Position numbers and translations under genes: made by a program. From contig NZ_JANHDH010000001.1 of assembly GCF_026616195.1 (NCBI RefSeq), positions 1,240,001 to 1,304,000 of the forward strand: a DNA stretch of 64,000 nucleotides. Reading direction: 5' to 3'. Positions 18,481 to 27,530 of the stretch are shown piece by piece. Source of the stretch: Haloarchaeobius amylolyticus. Its GTDB lineage: Archaea; Halobacteriota; Halobacteria; Halobacteriales; Natrialbaceae. The number at the start of each line of letters is the position of its first letter. Within the stretch, counting starts at the first letter, position 1. The notes below the pieces were generated by a model. It ran no database searches and was not told the origin of the DNA. It worked only from the letters and a program-made list of their open reading frames with translations.

Positions 18481-18505
18481 CCAATCCATAATAAAAGTTC
18501 ATGTT
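18481..18505 (-). promoter_or_regulatory. Conserved 25-bp promoter block, copy 1
   Basis: On the minus strand it reads AACATGAAC, a TTTTATTA TATA-like core, then GGATTGG. It matches the block at 32443-32467 in 22 of 25 bases, with the same spacing to the leader ATG (20 versus 19 bp). The TATA core lies about 30 bp before that ATG. The conserved AACATGAA upstream of the core occupies the expected BRE position and may also be an activator site. Confidence 0.6.
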
Positions 18506-18614
18506 CGACTGTGGGCTCACGGGGGGTCGACGGAATCGCTAGCGGTCGTCGGGTCGGCGGTGGTGCCAGCCCGAAGAGTCACCATGTGCCGCGATACCAC
18601 TGTCCCTCCCATGA

Positions 18615-18620
18615 TTTAAA
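18615..18620 (+). promoter_or_regulatory. TATA-like box for aIF1A
   Basis: TTTAAA lies 24-29 bp before the GTG start at 18644, which fits a leaderless haloarchaeal transcript. No Shine-Dalgarno sequence is visible before the GTG, in agreement. Confidence 0.55.
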
Positions 18621-18643
18621 CGTGTACCCCACATATACTACGT

Positions 18644-18931
18644 GTGAGCGAAGAAACACAGGAGCGGCGGAACCTCCGCATGCCCAACAAAGACGAGCTT
18701 TTCGCGGTAGTCACAGAACACAACGGCGGCAACCACGTCCGCGTCCAGTGCGAGGACGGTGTCAGCCGAATGGGCCGAATCCCCGGCCGAATGAAGTACC
18801 GCACGTGGATCAACGAGGGCGACGTCGTCCTCGTCGAACCGTGGGACTGGCAGGACGAGAAGGCGAACATCGAGTGGCGCTACACCGGCCAGGACGCCGA
18901 CCAGCTCCGCCGCGAAGGCCACATCCAGTAA
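18644..18931 (+). CDS. eif1A: Translation initiation factor aIF1A
   Basis: Archaeal counterpart of eIF1A/bacterial IF1. It binds the ribosomal A site, helping mRNA scanning and start selection. 95 residues, typical length. The OB-fold core runs from [18 protein letters not shown] through [19 protein letters not shown] to VVLVEPWDW, which match the eIF1A family closely. The basic N-terminus and acidic C-terminus are usual. GTG is the start; it is the only one that gives the family N-terminus. Single gene under its own promoter. Confidence 0.96.
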   Translation: MSEETQERRNLRMPNKDELFAVVTEHNGGNHVRVQCEDGVSRMGRIPGRMKYRTWINEGDVVLVEPWDWQDEKANIEWRYTGQDADQLRREGHIQ

Positions 18932-19101
18932 TTCTACAGTTCTGACCGGCAGGCGAGAGTCTGCAGGCAGGTCCGTCACAGCCCGACCGCTGGCTGGTAC
19001 GGCGAGTGGTGACGCTGTCGCGTGTACGACACAGTGACCGACGAGAGACCCTTCTATCGATTCTCCGGTACCGTCCGACCGCGGACTTACAGGTTCCCGA
19101 C

Positions 19102-19815
19102 TCACGCACTCTCGGGGCCGTCCACACGGACGACCCGCGGGTCCGAGCCGGTGAGCCAGAGCACGTAGTCCTGCTCGTCGTCGCTGGGGTTCACGTCGCG
19201 GTGGACGAGGCCGGCCGGGACGTGGAAGCACTCCCCGGCACGGGCCAGCGCGCGGTCGTCGGGACCGGTCCCCCACTCGACGTACCCCTCGCCGGCGACG
19301 ACGTACCCGAACACGTCGTTGTCGCCGTGGTGGTGCCAGTCCGACTCGATGCGGCCCTCGGCGTGCCCGCGGACCTGCTGGACCGGAGCCTCCGGGAAGG
19401 GCATCAGCCGGGTCAGGTTCTTCAGGGGCGCGGTCGGCACGAGGTCGTCCGGGCCAGCGACGCGGGGGCTGGCGGCCGACTGTGCGCGCGCCGATTCGAC
19501 GAACGCGGTCAGCACGACCAGCTCGTCGGGCCCGGGGTTCTCGACCCAACGCCCGACAGCCGCCGGCGCGTGGACGAACGCTCCCGCCGCGGCGGCGACT
19601 GCATCCTCGCCGCCGTCGGTGGTGACCAGCCGGAGCTGCCCCGCGAGGACGTAGCCGTAGGCATCGCGGTCACCCCGAGTGTCCCAGTCGGTGGCTTCAC
19701 CGGGGGCGAGCCTCGTCCTCGTCAGCGCCACGTCCCCGGTCTCGAAGACCGTCGTCTGCTGGCCGTCCCCGCCGTCGTCCAGTGGGACGACGGAGACGGC
19801 CCGTGTCGATTGCAT
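19102..19815 (-). CDS. Bicupin domain protein
   Basis: 237 residues with two cupin barrels. The first (about 30-105) includes DAYGYVLAGQLRLVT and lacks most metal-binding His. The second (about 155-225) has HHHGDNDVFGYVVAGEGYVEW and HVPAGLVHRDVNP, a good metal-binding set. Bicupins include oxidases, dioxygenases and oxalate decarboxylase-like enzymes; the small size here suggests a storage, sensing or simple dioxygenase role. The frame is open far upstream into the epimerase gene, but ATG 19815 is the start consistent with the cupin fold. Confidence 0.75.
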   Translation of the reverse strand: MQSTRAVSVVPLDDGGDGQQTTVFETGDVALTRTRLAPGEATDWDTRGDRDAYGYVLAGQLRLVTTDGGEDAVAAAAGAFVHAPAAVGRWVENPGPDELVVLTAFVESARAQSAASPRVAGPDDLVPTAPLKNLTRLMPFPEAPVQQVRGHAEGRIESDWHHHGDNDVFGYVVAGEGYVEWGTGPDDRALARAGECFHVPAGLVHRDVNPSDDEQDYVLWLTGSDPRVVRVDGPESA

Positions 19816-19914
19816 GGTCTCGTGTGTACAGACGCGCCCAGGGGGCGTAACGCGCACGGGGCCGCGGGGCGCCTGACGCAGTAGCCCTTTCCGCCTGGCG
19901 GTCGCGGGTCGCGT

Positions 19915-20916
19915 ATGGACGTACTCCTCATCGGCGGGACCGGGCTCATCAGCACGGCCATCACCCGCCAGCTGGTCGACGCCGGCCACGACGTGACCAT
20001 CGCGACGCGGGGCGAGACCGACGCCGACCTGCCCGCGGCCGTCGAATACGTCACCTGCGACCGGAACGACGCCGCCCGCCTCCGGACGGTGGCCGAGGCG
20101 GTCGCCCCCGACTGCGTCGTCGACATGGTGTGCTTCGACCCCGAGCAGGCGCGCGAGGCGGTCGCGGCCTTCGCCGGCGTCGACCAGTACGTGTTCTGCT
20201 CGACGGTCGACGTGTACCACCGGCCGACCGCCAGCGTCCCGAGCACCGAGGACGCCGCCCGCGAACCCGGCGTCAGCGAGTACGGCCGGAACAAGGCCGC
20301 CGCGGAGGACGTGTTCTTCGACGCCCACGGGGACGCCTTCGCGACGACGGTCATCCGGCCGTGGAGCACCTACGGCGAGGGCGGGCCGGTCCTGCACACC
20401 CTCGGCACGGGCACCTACTACGTCGACCGCATCCGCGAGGGGAAGCCCATCGTCGTCCACGGCGACGGTACCTCGCTCTGGGGCCCCTGCCACCGCGACG
20501 ACGTGGCCCGCGCGTTCGTCGCCGCCGTCGGGAACGAGGCCGCCCGCGGCGAGGCGTACCACGTCACCAGCGAGTCGGTACTGACGTGGAACCAGTACCA
20601 CGAGACGGTCGCCCGCGCACTCGACGCTCCCGCCCCCGACCTCGTCCACATCCCGACCGACGCGCTCACCGAGGCCGTCCCCGACCGCACGGGGATGCTC
20701 CGGGACCACTTCCAGTACAGCACCGTCTTCGACAACGCGAAAGCCCGGCGCGACCTCGACTTCGAGCAGACAGTCTCCTTCGAGGACGGCGTGCGCCGGA
20801 CGGTGGCGTGGCTGGACGAACACGACGAGATAGAGCCGTGGGACAGCGAGAACGACGACCGGCTCGTGAGCACCTGGCGCGACGCCACGGCGGGATTCAC
20901 CGCGGCGTTCGAGTGA
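19915..20916 (+). CDS. NAD-dependent epimerase/dehydratase family protein
   Basis: Extended short-chain dehydrogenase, 333 residues. The NAD motif is present near the N-terminus as LIGGTGLISTAI (GxxGxxS/T type). The active site reads as FCSTVDVYH with Ser-Thr, and YGRNKAAAE provides the Tyr-x-x-x-Lys. It belongs with nucleotide-sugar or mRNA-binding-type (CSP41-like) SDR proteins; the substrate is not clear. Divergent from the bicupin across 99 bp. Confidence 0.88.
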   Translation: MDVLLIGGTGLISTAITRQLVDAGHDVTIATRGETDADLPAAVEYVTCDRNDAARLRTVAEAVAPDCVVDMVCFDPEQAREAVAAFAGVDQYVFCSTVDVYHRPTASVPSTEDAAREPGVSEYGRNKAAAEDVFFDAHGDAFATTVIRPWSTYGEGGPVLHTLGTGTYYVDRIREGKPIVVHGDGTSLWGPCHRDDVARAFVAAVGNEAARGEAYHVTSESVLTWNQYHETVARALDAPAPDLVHIPTDALTEAVPDRTGMLRDHFQYSTVFDNAKARRDLDFEQTVSFEDGVRRTVAWLDEHDEIEPWDSENDDRLVSTWRDATAGFTAAFE

Positions 20917-20928
20917 CGAGCCCTCTGC

Positions 20929-21180
20929 CTATCGCCCGCCGTGCTTCCGGAACCAGACCTGTTCGCCGACCGGCGACTCGCCCGGGTCGAGGTCGAGCCG
21001 CCGGGTGAACAGGTCGCGGATGGCGACCGTGACCACGAGTTCGACCTGCTCGCCGTCGTCGGTGTCCGTGACGGTGACCACGCAGTGCCCGTCGCGTTCC
21101 TCGAGGCGGTCGATGGTGCCCGTCCGCCAGCGCTCGCGGTCGTGAGTCGGCTCCCGGGCGTGGATGCGGTCGTGGGCCAT
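20929..21180 (-). CDS. Small haloarchaeal protein of unknown function
   Basis: 83 residues, with a charged N-terminus rich in His, Arg and Glu, then an RLEERDGHCVVTVTDTDDGEQVELVVT beta-rich segment that could form a small barrel. No known family was recognised. ATG 21180 overlaps the stop of the EamA gene upstream (ATGA), so both are translated from one message. The frame extends further upstream within the EamA gene; that part is a shadow. Confidence 0.65.
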   Translation of the reverse strand: MAHDRIHAREPTHDRERWRTGTIDRLEERDGHCVVTVTDTDDGEQVELVVTVAIRDLFTRRLDLDPGESPVGEQVWFRKHGGR

Positions 21181-22097
21181 CAGTCGCCCACCGCCGGTTC
21201 GCTCGATTCGAGGACCAGTTCCGCCAGCGCGCGCCGCTTGAGGAGGACGAAGCCGAGGAACACCACGCCGAACCCGGCGAGCGTCAGCGCGGTGATCTGT
21301 TCGTCGAGGATGAAGACGCCCGCGACCGTGGCGACCACGGGAACGAGGTAGGCGACGAGGCTGGTCTCCAGCGCGCCCTGGACCTCCAGCAGTGTGTAGT
21401 AGATGAAGAAGGCGACCGCGGTCGCGAACACGCCGAGGTAGACGACCGCGCCGACCGCCGTCGGGGCGGCCGGGAGGGTGAACGGTTCGCCGAGGGCGAC
21501 GCTGGTGCCGTGCAACAGCACCGCCCCGACGGCCATCGACCAGCCCGAGAGGGCGGCCCGGTCGAGCGTGGGCCGCGAGCGCTGGACGAGGACGCCCCCG
21601 AGCGCGACCGACGCGACCTGCCCGAGCACCAGCAACCGGCCGAGGGTGCCCGTGGCGAGGAGGTTGTCCGGGTCGGGCCTGACGATGAGGGCGACGCCGA
21701 GGAAGCCGAGCAGGATGCCGACGGCGCCGACCGCGGACACCCGCTCCTCGGGGAGGATACCGAGCGCCCACAGCGTCGTCGCGATGGGGACGAGGCTCTG
21801 CATGACGGCGGCCACCCCCGAGGGCACCGTCTGCTGGCCGACGAACAGCAGGGCGTTCCCCGCGACGAGGAAGACGCCGCCGGCGACGACCGCCGCGAGG
21901 TCGTTCCGGGCGGTCGGGTACCAGTCCGCGGTCCGGACGACCCCGTAGCCGACGAGCAACACGGCCGCGATGTCGTACCGGAACGAGGCGAACAGCACCG
22001 GGTCGAGCGACTCCAGCCCGACCGTGATGGCGGGGAACGAGAGCCCCCACAGCGTGGCCAGCAGGGCGAACAGCCCGACGACGAGACGAGTACGCAC
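21180..22097 (-). CDS. EamA/DMT-superfamily transporter (second copy)
   Basis: 305 residues with ten predicted helices in two EamA repeats. The start is unambiguous (MRTRLVVGLFALLATLWGLSF, helix 1). A conserved GYGVVRTADWY and PEERVSAVGAVGILLGFLG pattern matches RhaT/YdcZ-type permeases. Not closely similar to the transporter at 6309-7202. Substrate unknown. Translationally coupled to the small protein at 20929. Confidence 0.87.
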   Translation of the reverse strand: MRTRLVVGLFALLATLWGLSFPAITVGLESLDPVLFASFRYDIAAVLLVGYGVVRTADWYPTARNDLAAVVAGGVFLVAGNALLFVGQQTVPSGVAAVMQSLVPIATTLWALGILPEERVSAVGAVGILLGFLGVALIVRPDPDNLLATGTLGRLLVLGQVASVALGGVLVQRSRPTLDRAALSGWSMAVGAVLLHGTSVALGEPFTLPAAPTAVGAVVYLGVFATAVAFFIYYTLLEVQGALETSLVAYLVPVVATVAGVFILDEQITALTLAGFGVVFLGFVLLKRRALAELVLESSEPAVGD

Positions 22098-22270
22098 TGG
22101 GTGAATCCTGTGGCGCCAGTGGGTTATGCGTCTCGATTCGAAACCGGTGTCGCCACTCGGCGAGCTGGAGCGCGTCGTGACCGGGCGCTGGCGCTCTGGA
22201 GGAGTAGTCGTCGAAAGAAGCGTTGATACGCTCTGTCGCCCCGGTGGCGACTAGTCTCTAGAAATCCGAA

Positions 22271-22465
22271 TTATACGCGAACGACGTTCTTCGCGCGGGG
22301 ACCCTTGGGAGCGTCCTCGATATCGAATTCGATCTCAGTACCTTCCGTCAGGTCCTCGCCACCGACGTCCTCCATGTGGAAGAAAACGTCCTCGTCAGCA
22401 TCCTCAGTCGCGATGAAACCGTAGCCGCCTGTGTCGTTGAAGAAATCAACCTTACCGTTTGCCAT
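22271..22465 (-). CDS. cspA: Cold-shock domain protein, copy 1
   Basis: Single-stranded nucleic-acid chaperone, 64 residues, one OB-fold. RNP1 is GGYGFIAT and RNP2 is DVFFHMEDV, both intact. The Trp of KWF in bacterial Csp is Asp-Phe-Phe here (KVDFFND), as in haloarchaea. Nearly identical to the gene at 22848-23045, both in protein and in promoter. TATA-like CCTTATCC is 26-33 bp before the ATG, so the message should be leaderless. Confidence 0.95.
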   Translation of the reverse strand: MANGKVDFFNDTGGYGFIATEDADEDVFFHMEDVGGEDLTEGTEIEFDIEDAPKGPRAKNVVRV

Positions 22466-22507
22466 TGCAAATAGACCGAGCCGGGGCACACGGATAAGGG
22501 TTGGCAT
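22463..22507 (-). promoter_or_regulatory. Conserved promoter block of cold-shock copy 1
   Basis: This 45-bp block, from the start codon back past the TATA-like CCTTATCC, matches 23043-23087 with three differences, including a 25-base identical core. Similarity stops just beyond it. The 340 bases further upstream contain no gene, no tRNA and no clear repeat. Confidence 0.55.
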
Positions 22508-22847
22508 TCGTCTGTGAAATCGAGGTATCGGTACACATGCATTGCTGAAACGATGAGAATGCTGAACGAGCATCCACGACCATCGGGTTCTAGACAGTGT
22601 GGGTGCCCGGTTCGACAGAACGTCCCCGTACTTCCGCCGAATCCACAGTTCCCAGTGGCGACGACCCACACATCGGAGCGATAGCTCGTCAGCGCGGGTC
22701 GACTGACTCGGCGTCGCGGCTGCCGTAGCTCGGCGGACTGTGGTGTGTCGTGGTACTACGTCAGACCCGGCAGTCGCTCGGCGCTGGGTCACGAGAGAAA
22801 CGAAGTCACGCTACGCCGCCAGCTGGCGACCGTGCGGTAGAATCGAG

Positions 22848-23045
22848 TTAGTTAGTGCGAACGACGTTCTTCGCGCGGGGACCCTTGGGAGCGTCCTCGA
22901 TGTCGAATTCGATCTCGGTGCCTTCCGTCAGGTCCTCGCCGCCGACGTCCTCCATGTGGAAGAAAACGTCCTCGTCAGAGTCCTCGGTCGCGATGAAACC
23001 GTAGCCGCCAGTGTCGTTGAAGAAATCAACGTTGCCGTTTACCAT
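22848..23045 (-). CDS. cspA: Cold-shock domain protein, copy 2
   Basis: 65 residues, one cold-shock OB-fold with intact RNP1 (GGYGFIAT) and RNP2 (DVFFHMEDV). It differs from copy 1 at only a few positions (V2, N5, D to S in EDSDE, TN at the end) and also shares most synonymous sites, which points to a recent duplication or gene conversion. Same orientation, 382 bp upstream of copy 1, each with its own promoter. Confidence 0.95.
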   Translation of the reverse strand: MVNGNVDFFNDTGGYGFIATEDSDEDVFFHMEDVGGEDLTEGTEIEFDIEDAPKGPRAKNVVRTN

Positions 23046-23087
23046 TGCGAATAGACCCAGCCGGGGCACACGGATAAGGGTTGTCAT
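23043..23087 (-). promoter_or_regulatory. Conserved promoter block of cold-shock copy 2
   Basis: Counterpart of 22463-22507, including the TATA-like CCTTATCC and the GC-rich GTGTGCCCCGGCT leader region between the box and the ATG. The other 330 bases up to the CBS gene are relatively AT-rich and hold nothing recognisable. Confidence 0.55.
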
Positions 23088-23418
23088 CTGTCCGTAAATT
23101 CTGGGTTTTGAGAAACACACATCGTCGTTATCGCCAGAATCGAGTACATTCGACCATACAATGTCGGTTTCCCGTGGATATAGTGACCGGACCGTCGGAA
23201 CGAACGACTGCCCCTGTGGTATCGACAGTTCCCGTGGGTCACCAGCCCGCCTCGCCTCACCGCGAGGGGCTCCAGACACGTGCCACAGTAAATCGCGTTT
23301 GTAGACTGAATCGGCCAGTAATCACGGTTTCTGCGGGAAACTCTGGTAACTATTCTAGGACCTATACCACGTATGTCCACAGACACTAAATAGTGTGTCT
23401 CGCTAGCATGCACCAGTT

Positions 23419-23862
23419 ATGATAGAGACCACGGTCGACTCGCTGGCACTCCACTCGCTCGATACCGTCACGCCCGACACCCCGGTCCGTGATGCCGCCG
23501 AACGCCTCCGCTGCCCGTCGACCCCGGCACTGACGGTCGTCGACGGTGACACCGTCGTCGGGACCGTCACCGAGGCCGACATCGTCGCGATGGTCGCCGA
23601 GACCGGTGAGCGCCGCACCGTCGAGTACGTCATGTCGATGCCGGTCACGATCTCGCCGGCGGCGACCCTCCACGACGCCGCCGACACCATGCGGGCGACC
23701 GGCGTGGAGTACCTCCCGGTCGTCGACGAGACCTACTGCGGGCTGCTGTCGGTCGACACCCTCGCCCCGTACCTCTCCCGCCGGACGCTCGACTTCGAGA
23801 CGCGCGAGGAGTCGATGCCCGTCGAAGCCGCCGGGACCGGCGAGCTGGCCGCGGGGGACTGA
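23419..23862 (+). CDS. CBS-pair domain protein
   Basis: 147 residues, two CBS motifs in tandem (about 1-65 and 66-125) and a short acidic tail. Typical ligand-binding strands are seen: PALTVVDGDTVVGTVTEADIV and EYLPVVDETYCGLLSVDTL. Such stand-alone pairs bind adenosine nucleotides or SAM and regulate a partner; no partner domain is attached. Function of this one is unknown. It has its own promoter region, and converges on the gene at 23884. Confidence 0.85.
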   Translation: MIETTVDSLALHSLDTVTPDTPVRDAAERLRCPSTPALTVVDGDTVVGTVTEADIVAMVAETGERRTVEYVMSMPVTISPAATLHDAADTMRATGVEYLPVVDETYCGLLSVDTLAPYLSRRTLDFETREESMPVEAAGTGELAAGD

Positions 23863-23883
23863 CGGAACCGCAGGTCCCCGGCC

Positions 23884-24219
23884 CTACCCGATGTGGTGGT
23901 CGAACTCGCGCTCGGCCAGCGACTGCAGGATGCCCTTCGCCTGCCCGACCGTCTGGTCGTCGATGCCCTCGACCGCCTCGACGCTGTGGCCGCCGGCGTA
24001 GGCCGTCTCCAGGGCGTGCAGGTTCAGGTCCCCGTCGGGGCCGACGACCGGGAGCTGGAGGTCGCCGAAGTCCTCCGGCGGGAACCCGGTCGCAGAGAGC
24101 AGGAAGTGGTCGTCGATGGTCGAGAGGTCGTCCGTGTCGAAGTCGTGTTGCCGCGGTGCATCCCAGTCCGCAGTGGTCGTTCCAGCGTAGGAGACGCCGT
24201 GGAGTTCGTAGTCCGGCAT
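23884..24219 (-). CDS. Haloarchaeal hypothetical protein
   Basis: 111 residues, acidic and soluble. The middle carries HFLLSATGFPPEDFGDLQLPVVGPDGDLN and the end SLAEREFDHHIG; the pattern suggests a small all-alpha/beta domain seen only in haloarchaea. No catalytic motif was recognised. ATG 24219 is preferred; a start at 24282 would add 21 residues without a family-like pattern. Confidence 0.7.
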   Translation of the reverse strand: MPDYELHGVSYAGTTTADWDAPRQHDFDTDDLSTIDDHFLLSATGFPPEDFGDLQLPVVGPDGDLNLHALETAYAGGHSVEAVEGIDDQTVGQAKGILQSLAEREFDHHIG

Positions 24220-24319
24220 GGGCGAGACTGGCGCTGGCTGGCCGGTAAAGGTGGCACAAAACGTGGACTGGCCCGGGGACACCGTCCTGTCCGGAGCGCT
24301 GGCTGCGGCCCGTCCTCGC

Positions 24320-25879
24320 TCACCGCGGCAGCTGGCCGTTCATCGCCGGGAGCCAGTTACAGGTACAGTCCTTCGAGGGGCAACAGCAGCCGTTGTGGCA
24401 CGGCTCCGCCGCGTCGACCTGCACGACCGGGGCGTCGAGTGCGGCGACGAACGATTGCACGACCGTTCCCTCGCCCTCCCCGTCGACGAGGGGAACCCGC
24501 AGGCGCTCCCCTCCGTCTTGCTGTCCGTCGTCGCTCCCCTGGGGTTTCTCGGCTGCTCGGCCGGTCCGGGCCGAGCGTTTGCTGATGGCCGCGAGGCGCT
24601 GTGGTCCCTCCCCCTCGTGGAAGTCCCGCGGCAGGTACGCGAGCGACTCGCGGTCGAGAGCGCCGTCGTAGGAGACCGACCCGAACCGGCCTCGCTCGCG
24701 GGTGAACCCCGACTCCGCCGCCGTCCGCATCGCGGCGAGGTCGTCGCCGTGTTCGACCTCGACGACATCGGTCGGGCCGTCGGCGACCAGCATCGTCGCG
24801 CTGTTCTCGTAGAGTGCACCGTCGTCAAGGTGCCAGCCGCCGACGTAGAGCAACTGGTCGCCGCGACGGATGCGCCGGGCGTGGAACAGCGCCGGCAGCG
24901 GGCAGGGACACCCCGGCGGCTGGACCGTGACCGCCCCGACGAGCCATGGGGTCATCGCGGCCCTCCCGACGGTCGTCTCTCCGCCCCAGTTCGACGGGAC
25001 CGTCGACAGGCCGTCGTCGTCGCTGTCGCCGTCGCCCGAGTCGGCGACGAACCGCCACGAAGGCTCCTTCTCCTCGCCGGCGACGGTCGAGACGACGACG
25101 CCGGCTCCCATGCGTTCGACGGCGACGCCCCGGCTGCTGCCGCCGGTATCGACGTCGAGGTGGGCCGGGCGACAGGCCGCCTTCTCGTCGCCACTCGCCC
25201 CGCCGGCCCCGTCGGAATCGGCGTGCCAGCATTCCAGCCGGTCGTCGTCGGCTCCCGCCGTCGCCCGCCCCCAGACGAACATCCCCTCGTCGTTGGCGAG
25301 ACGCGTCGGCTCGGCGGAGAGCTGGTCGAGCAGGATCTCCGGCGTGAGCACGTCCGCGAGCGACTCCTCGCGGCCCGTCACGCTGGCGTCGGGCACCACG
25401 ACGACGAACCGCTGGGCGACCGTCGGCTCGGCCGCGAGGTACTCGAAGAGTCGTTCCATCGTTCCGTCGTCCAGCCCGTCGCCGTCACTGTCGAAGTCGA
25501 TATCGGTGCGCGGTCTGTTCGACCGGCTGCTGTTGTAGTCCTGCGCCGCCATCTTCGAGTCGGTGTAGATGCCCTCGAGTTCGACCGACCTGGAGACGCC
25601 CTCGAACTCGCCCCTGGCGACGATGGGGACGAACTCCATCGTGTACTCGGCCTCGACCTGCTGGCGCTCACCGGTCCGGTTCTCGCCGCCGGCGTAGAAG
25701 AACGACGGACTCGCCACCGTCGCCGAGACGACTCGCCCGGCGACCTCGTCCCCGAGCCGACCCCGGATATCCCCGATGCACCCGCTCAGCCCCGCCATCC
25801 CCACGGCACCGGCCGCGGCGAGCAGTTCCCGCCTGCGGATCGTCCCCGCCCCTCCCAGCTGTCGACTGTTAACACCCAT
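24320..25879 (-). CDS. Tat-exported lipoprotein with C-terminal Cys cluster
   Basis: 519 residues. The N-terminus has a Tat motif (RRRELLAAAG, about 15-24) followed by a lipobox LSGC at 31-34, so it should be anchored on the outside of the membrane. An Asp/Gly-rich loop DFDSDGDGLDD at 128-138 resembles a Ca2+-binding site. The extreme C-terminus packs six Cys into 14 residues (494-507, CHNGCCCPSKDCTC), unusual for an exported haloarchaeal protein. Otherwise no enzyme family was recognised. Expressed alone from its own promoter region; the 100 bases upstream are shared with nothing on that strand. Confidence 0.78.
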   Translation of the reverse strand: MGVNSRQLGGAGTIRRRELLAAAGAVGMAGLSGCIGDIRGRLGDEVAGRVVSATVASPSFFYAGGENRTGERQQVEAEYTMEFVPIVARGEFEGVSRSVELEGIYTDSKMAAQDYNSSRSNRPRTDIDFDSDGDGLDDGTMERLFEYLAAEPTVAQRFVVVVPDASVTGREESLADVLTPEILLDQLSAEPTRLANDEGMFVWGRATAGADDDRLECWHADSDGAGGASGDEKAACRPAHLDVDTGGSSRGVAVERMGAGVVVSTVAGEEKEPSWRFVADSGDGDSDDDGLSTVPSNWGGETTVGRAAMTPWLVGAVTVQPPGCPCPLPALFHARRIRRGDQLLYVGGWHLDDGALYENSATMLVADGPTDVVEVEHGDDLAAMRTAAESGFTRERGRFGSVSYDGALDRESLAYLPRDFHEGEGPQRLAAISKRSARTGRAAEKPQGSDDGQQDGGERLRVPLVDGEGEGTVVQSFVAALDAPVVQVDAAEPCHNGCCCPSKDCTCNWLPAMNGQLPR

Positions 25880-25952
25880 CTTATCAACTGGTTTAGGAGA
25901 TTCGCAGACATAACCGTATCTGTGGGTTCGGGGACAGGTCGGGCGGGGGCGG

Positions 25953-26807
25953 TCAGTACCCGAGCGTTTCGAGCGTCTCGTCGAGGGGTTCCAGGTACGC
26001 CTCGCCGAAGTGTCGAACGTGGGTCAGCAACGGGTAGAGCCGGTAGACGTGCCGTCGCTCGTCGTAGCCCGGGGCGACCCCGGCCACCGCACGGTAGCGC
26101 TCGAAGAACGCGTCGCCGGCCACCCCGGTCCACTCGGCGTAGGCCAGTTCGACCTCGGGGTCGGCGTAGTAACACGCCGGGTCGAGGAACGCCCGGACGG
26201 TCTCGCCGTCGGTCAGCAGGTTCGCCGACCAGACGTCGCCGTGGACGAGCGACGGCGTGGGGTCGTGGGCCAGCATCCCCGGGAGGTCGTCGCCGAGGGT
26301 GGTGAGTCGCTCACCGAGATGGGCCGGTAACACGCCCTCCTCGCGAGCGCGGGTCGCCGCGTGGGAGAGTCGCTCCTCGCCGAAGAACGTCGCCCAGTCG
26401 TCCCGCCAGGGGTTGGGCTGGCAGTACGCCCCCGTCAGCGTGTCGAACGGGAAACCGAACCGGTCGGCGTCGGTGGCGTGGAGGGCGGCGAGTCGCTCGG
26501 CCAGGTCGCGTTCGACTGCCGGGGATATCGTCGAGCCGCCCGCGACGAACTCCAGCACCAGCAGGTCCGGCGTGACGTGATAGACCTCGGGAACGCGGAG
26601 CTCACCCACCGACCGCAGGTGCGCGAGCATCTTCGCCTCCGTCCGCAGGTCGGTCTCGGCGGTCTTGACGACGACGCGGCGCCCGTCGGCGAGGTCGACG
26701 CGGTGGACGCTCCCGACCTGCCCGCCATCGAGTTCGGTCACGGTCGTGACGCTGCAGCCAGCCCAGTCGGCGACCGCCGCGGTGGTCGACTCGTCCATCA
26801 TCGACAT
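25953..26807 (-). CDS. Fructosamine kinase / aminoglycoside phosphotransferase family protein
   Basis: 284 residues of kinase-like fold. Recognisable features: the N-lobe VVVKTAE lysine, a LVHGDVWSANLL catalytic loop (Asp in HGD), and FLDPACYYADPEVELAYAEW as the DxD magnesium-binding segment. That set matches fructosamine-3-kinase (protein deglycation) best. Start ATG 26807 or 26801; the longer frame to 26822 adds five residues. Divergent orientation to nothing nearby; lone gene. Confidence 0.88.
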   Translation of the reverse strand: MSMMDESTTAAVADWAGCSVTTVTELDGGQVGSVHRVDLADGRRVVVKTAETDLRTEAKMLAHLRSVGELRVPEVYHVTPDLLVLEFVAGGSTISPAVERDLAERLAALHATDADRFGFPFDTLTGAYCQPNPWRDDWATFFGEERLSHAATRAREEGVLPAHLGERLTTLGDDLPGMLAHDPTPSLVHGDVWSANLLTDGETVRAFLDPACYYADPEVELAYAEWTGVAGDAFFERYRAVAGVAPGYDERRHVYRLYPLLTHVRHFGEAYLEPLDETLETLGY

Positions 26808-26974
26808 GCTGTCGGGCCCCACAGATAGCCTCTCTGGAAGCGGTGACCCGGGTGCAGCCCCCCGACAGCGCCTCGTCGAGGGTCCGCGGGACCGGACGGT
26901 CGTCCCCGTCGCTCGGTTCCGTGGCTGGTCGAGTGCTCGACTGGTGAGTTCGCGAGGAGTATCGCTGGGTACGA

Positions 26975-27307
26975 TTACTGCGACGCGAACGAGTTGATGC
27001 CACTCTGGACCCAGTACCAGGAGATGACCCCGAAGAAGAGGAACAGGAGGAAGACCGGCATCGGGTCTTTCTCCGTCATCGGCTCTGCTGCTTCGGAGAT
27101 CTGCCAGAGAACGATGATGTTCGCGAACGGGATGATGGCCAGAATCGGACTCAGACTCTGGTCGGTCCCCTCGTCGAGCATCTTCGCTGTCTTGTAGGTC
27201 CAGTATACCGGGTACAGACCGAACGTGATCACGGTCAGAACGACCTGCATTCCGAGCGACCCCGTCGAGAATGCGGAAGGGTTCGTCACCTGTGGTGTGT
27301 CAGACAT
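26975..27307 (-). CDS. DUF4234-type small membrane protein
   Basis: 110 residues with three to four hydrophobic helices (about 20-42, 62-80, 88-108). The TFGLYPVYWTYKTAKML segment fits the DUF4234 pattern, a YWxY motif after the first helix. Function unknown. ATG 27307 (MSDTPQ) is preferred over the upstream one at 27328. The 200-base AT-rich region upstream holds a plausible TATA-like stretch and no gene. Confidence 0.75.
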   Translation of the reverse strand: MSDTPQVTNPSAFSTGSLGMQVVLTVITFGLYPVYWTYKTAKMLDEGTDQSLSPILAIIPFANIIVLWQISEAAEPMTEKDPMPVFLLFLFFGVISWYWVQSGINSFASQ

Positions 27308-27530
27308 ACATGTGCCAGTAGAGGTCAACTAATAAATAATTACTTGCCAGCGAAAGGTCCGCCACGGTATCTGTCGTCGAAGCGGAGTACGGTGGAGTAC
27401 GTCGACACGGACCTGCAGGACGGTCCGAGAGAGAACTGGCCTCGGCACTCACGACTCACGATCTATCCATAGTGAATGTGTTTAGTGGAGCTATAGACGC
27501 CGTTCAATCCGTAATCCGTTCACTCTCTTG

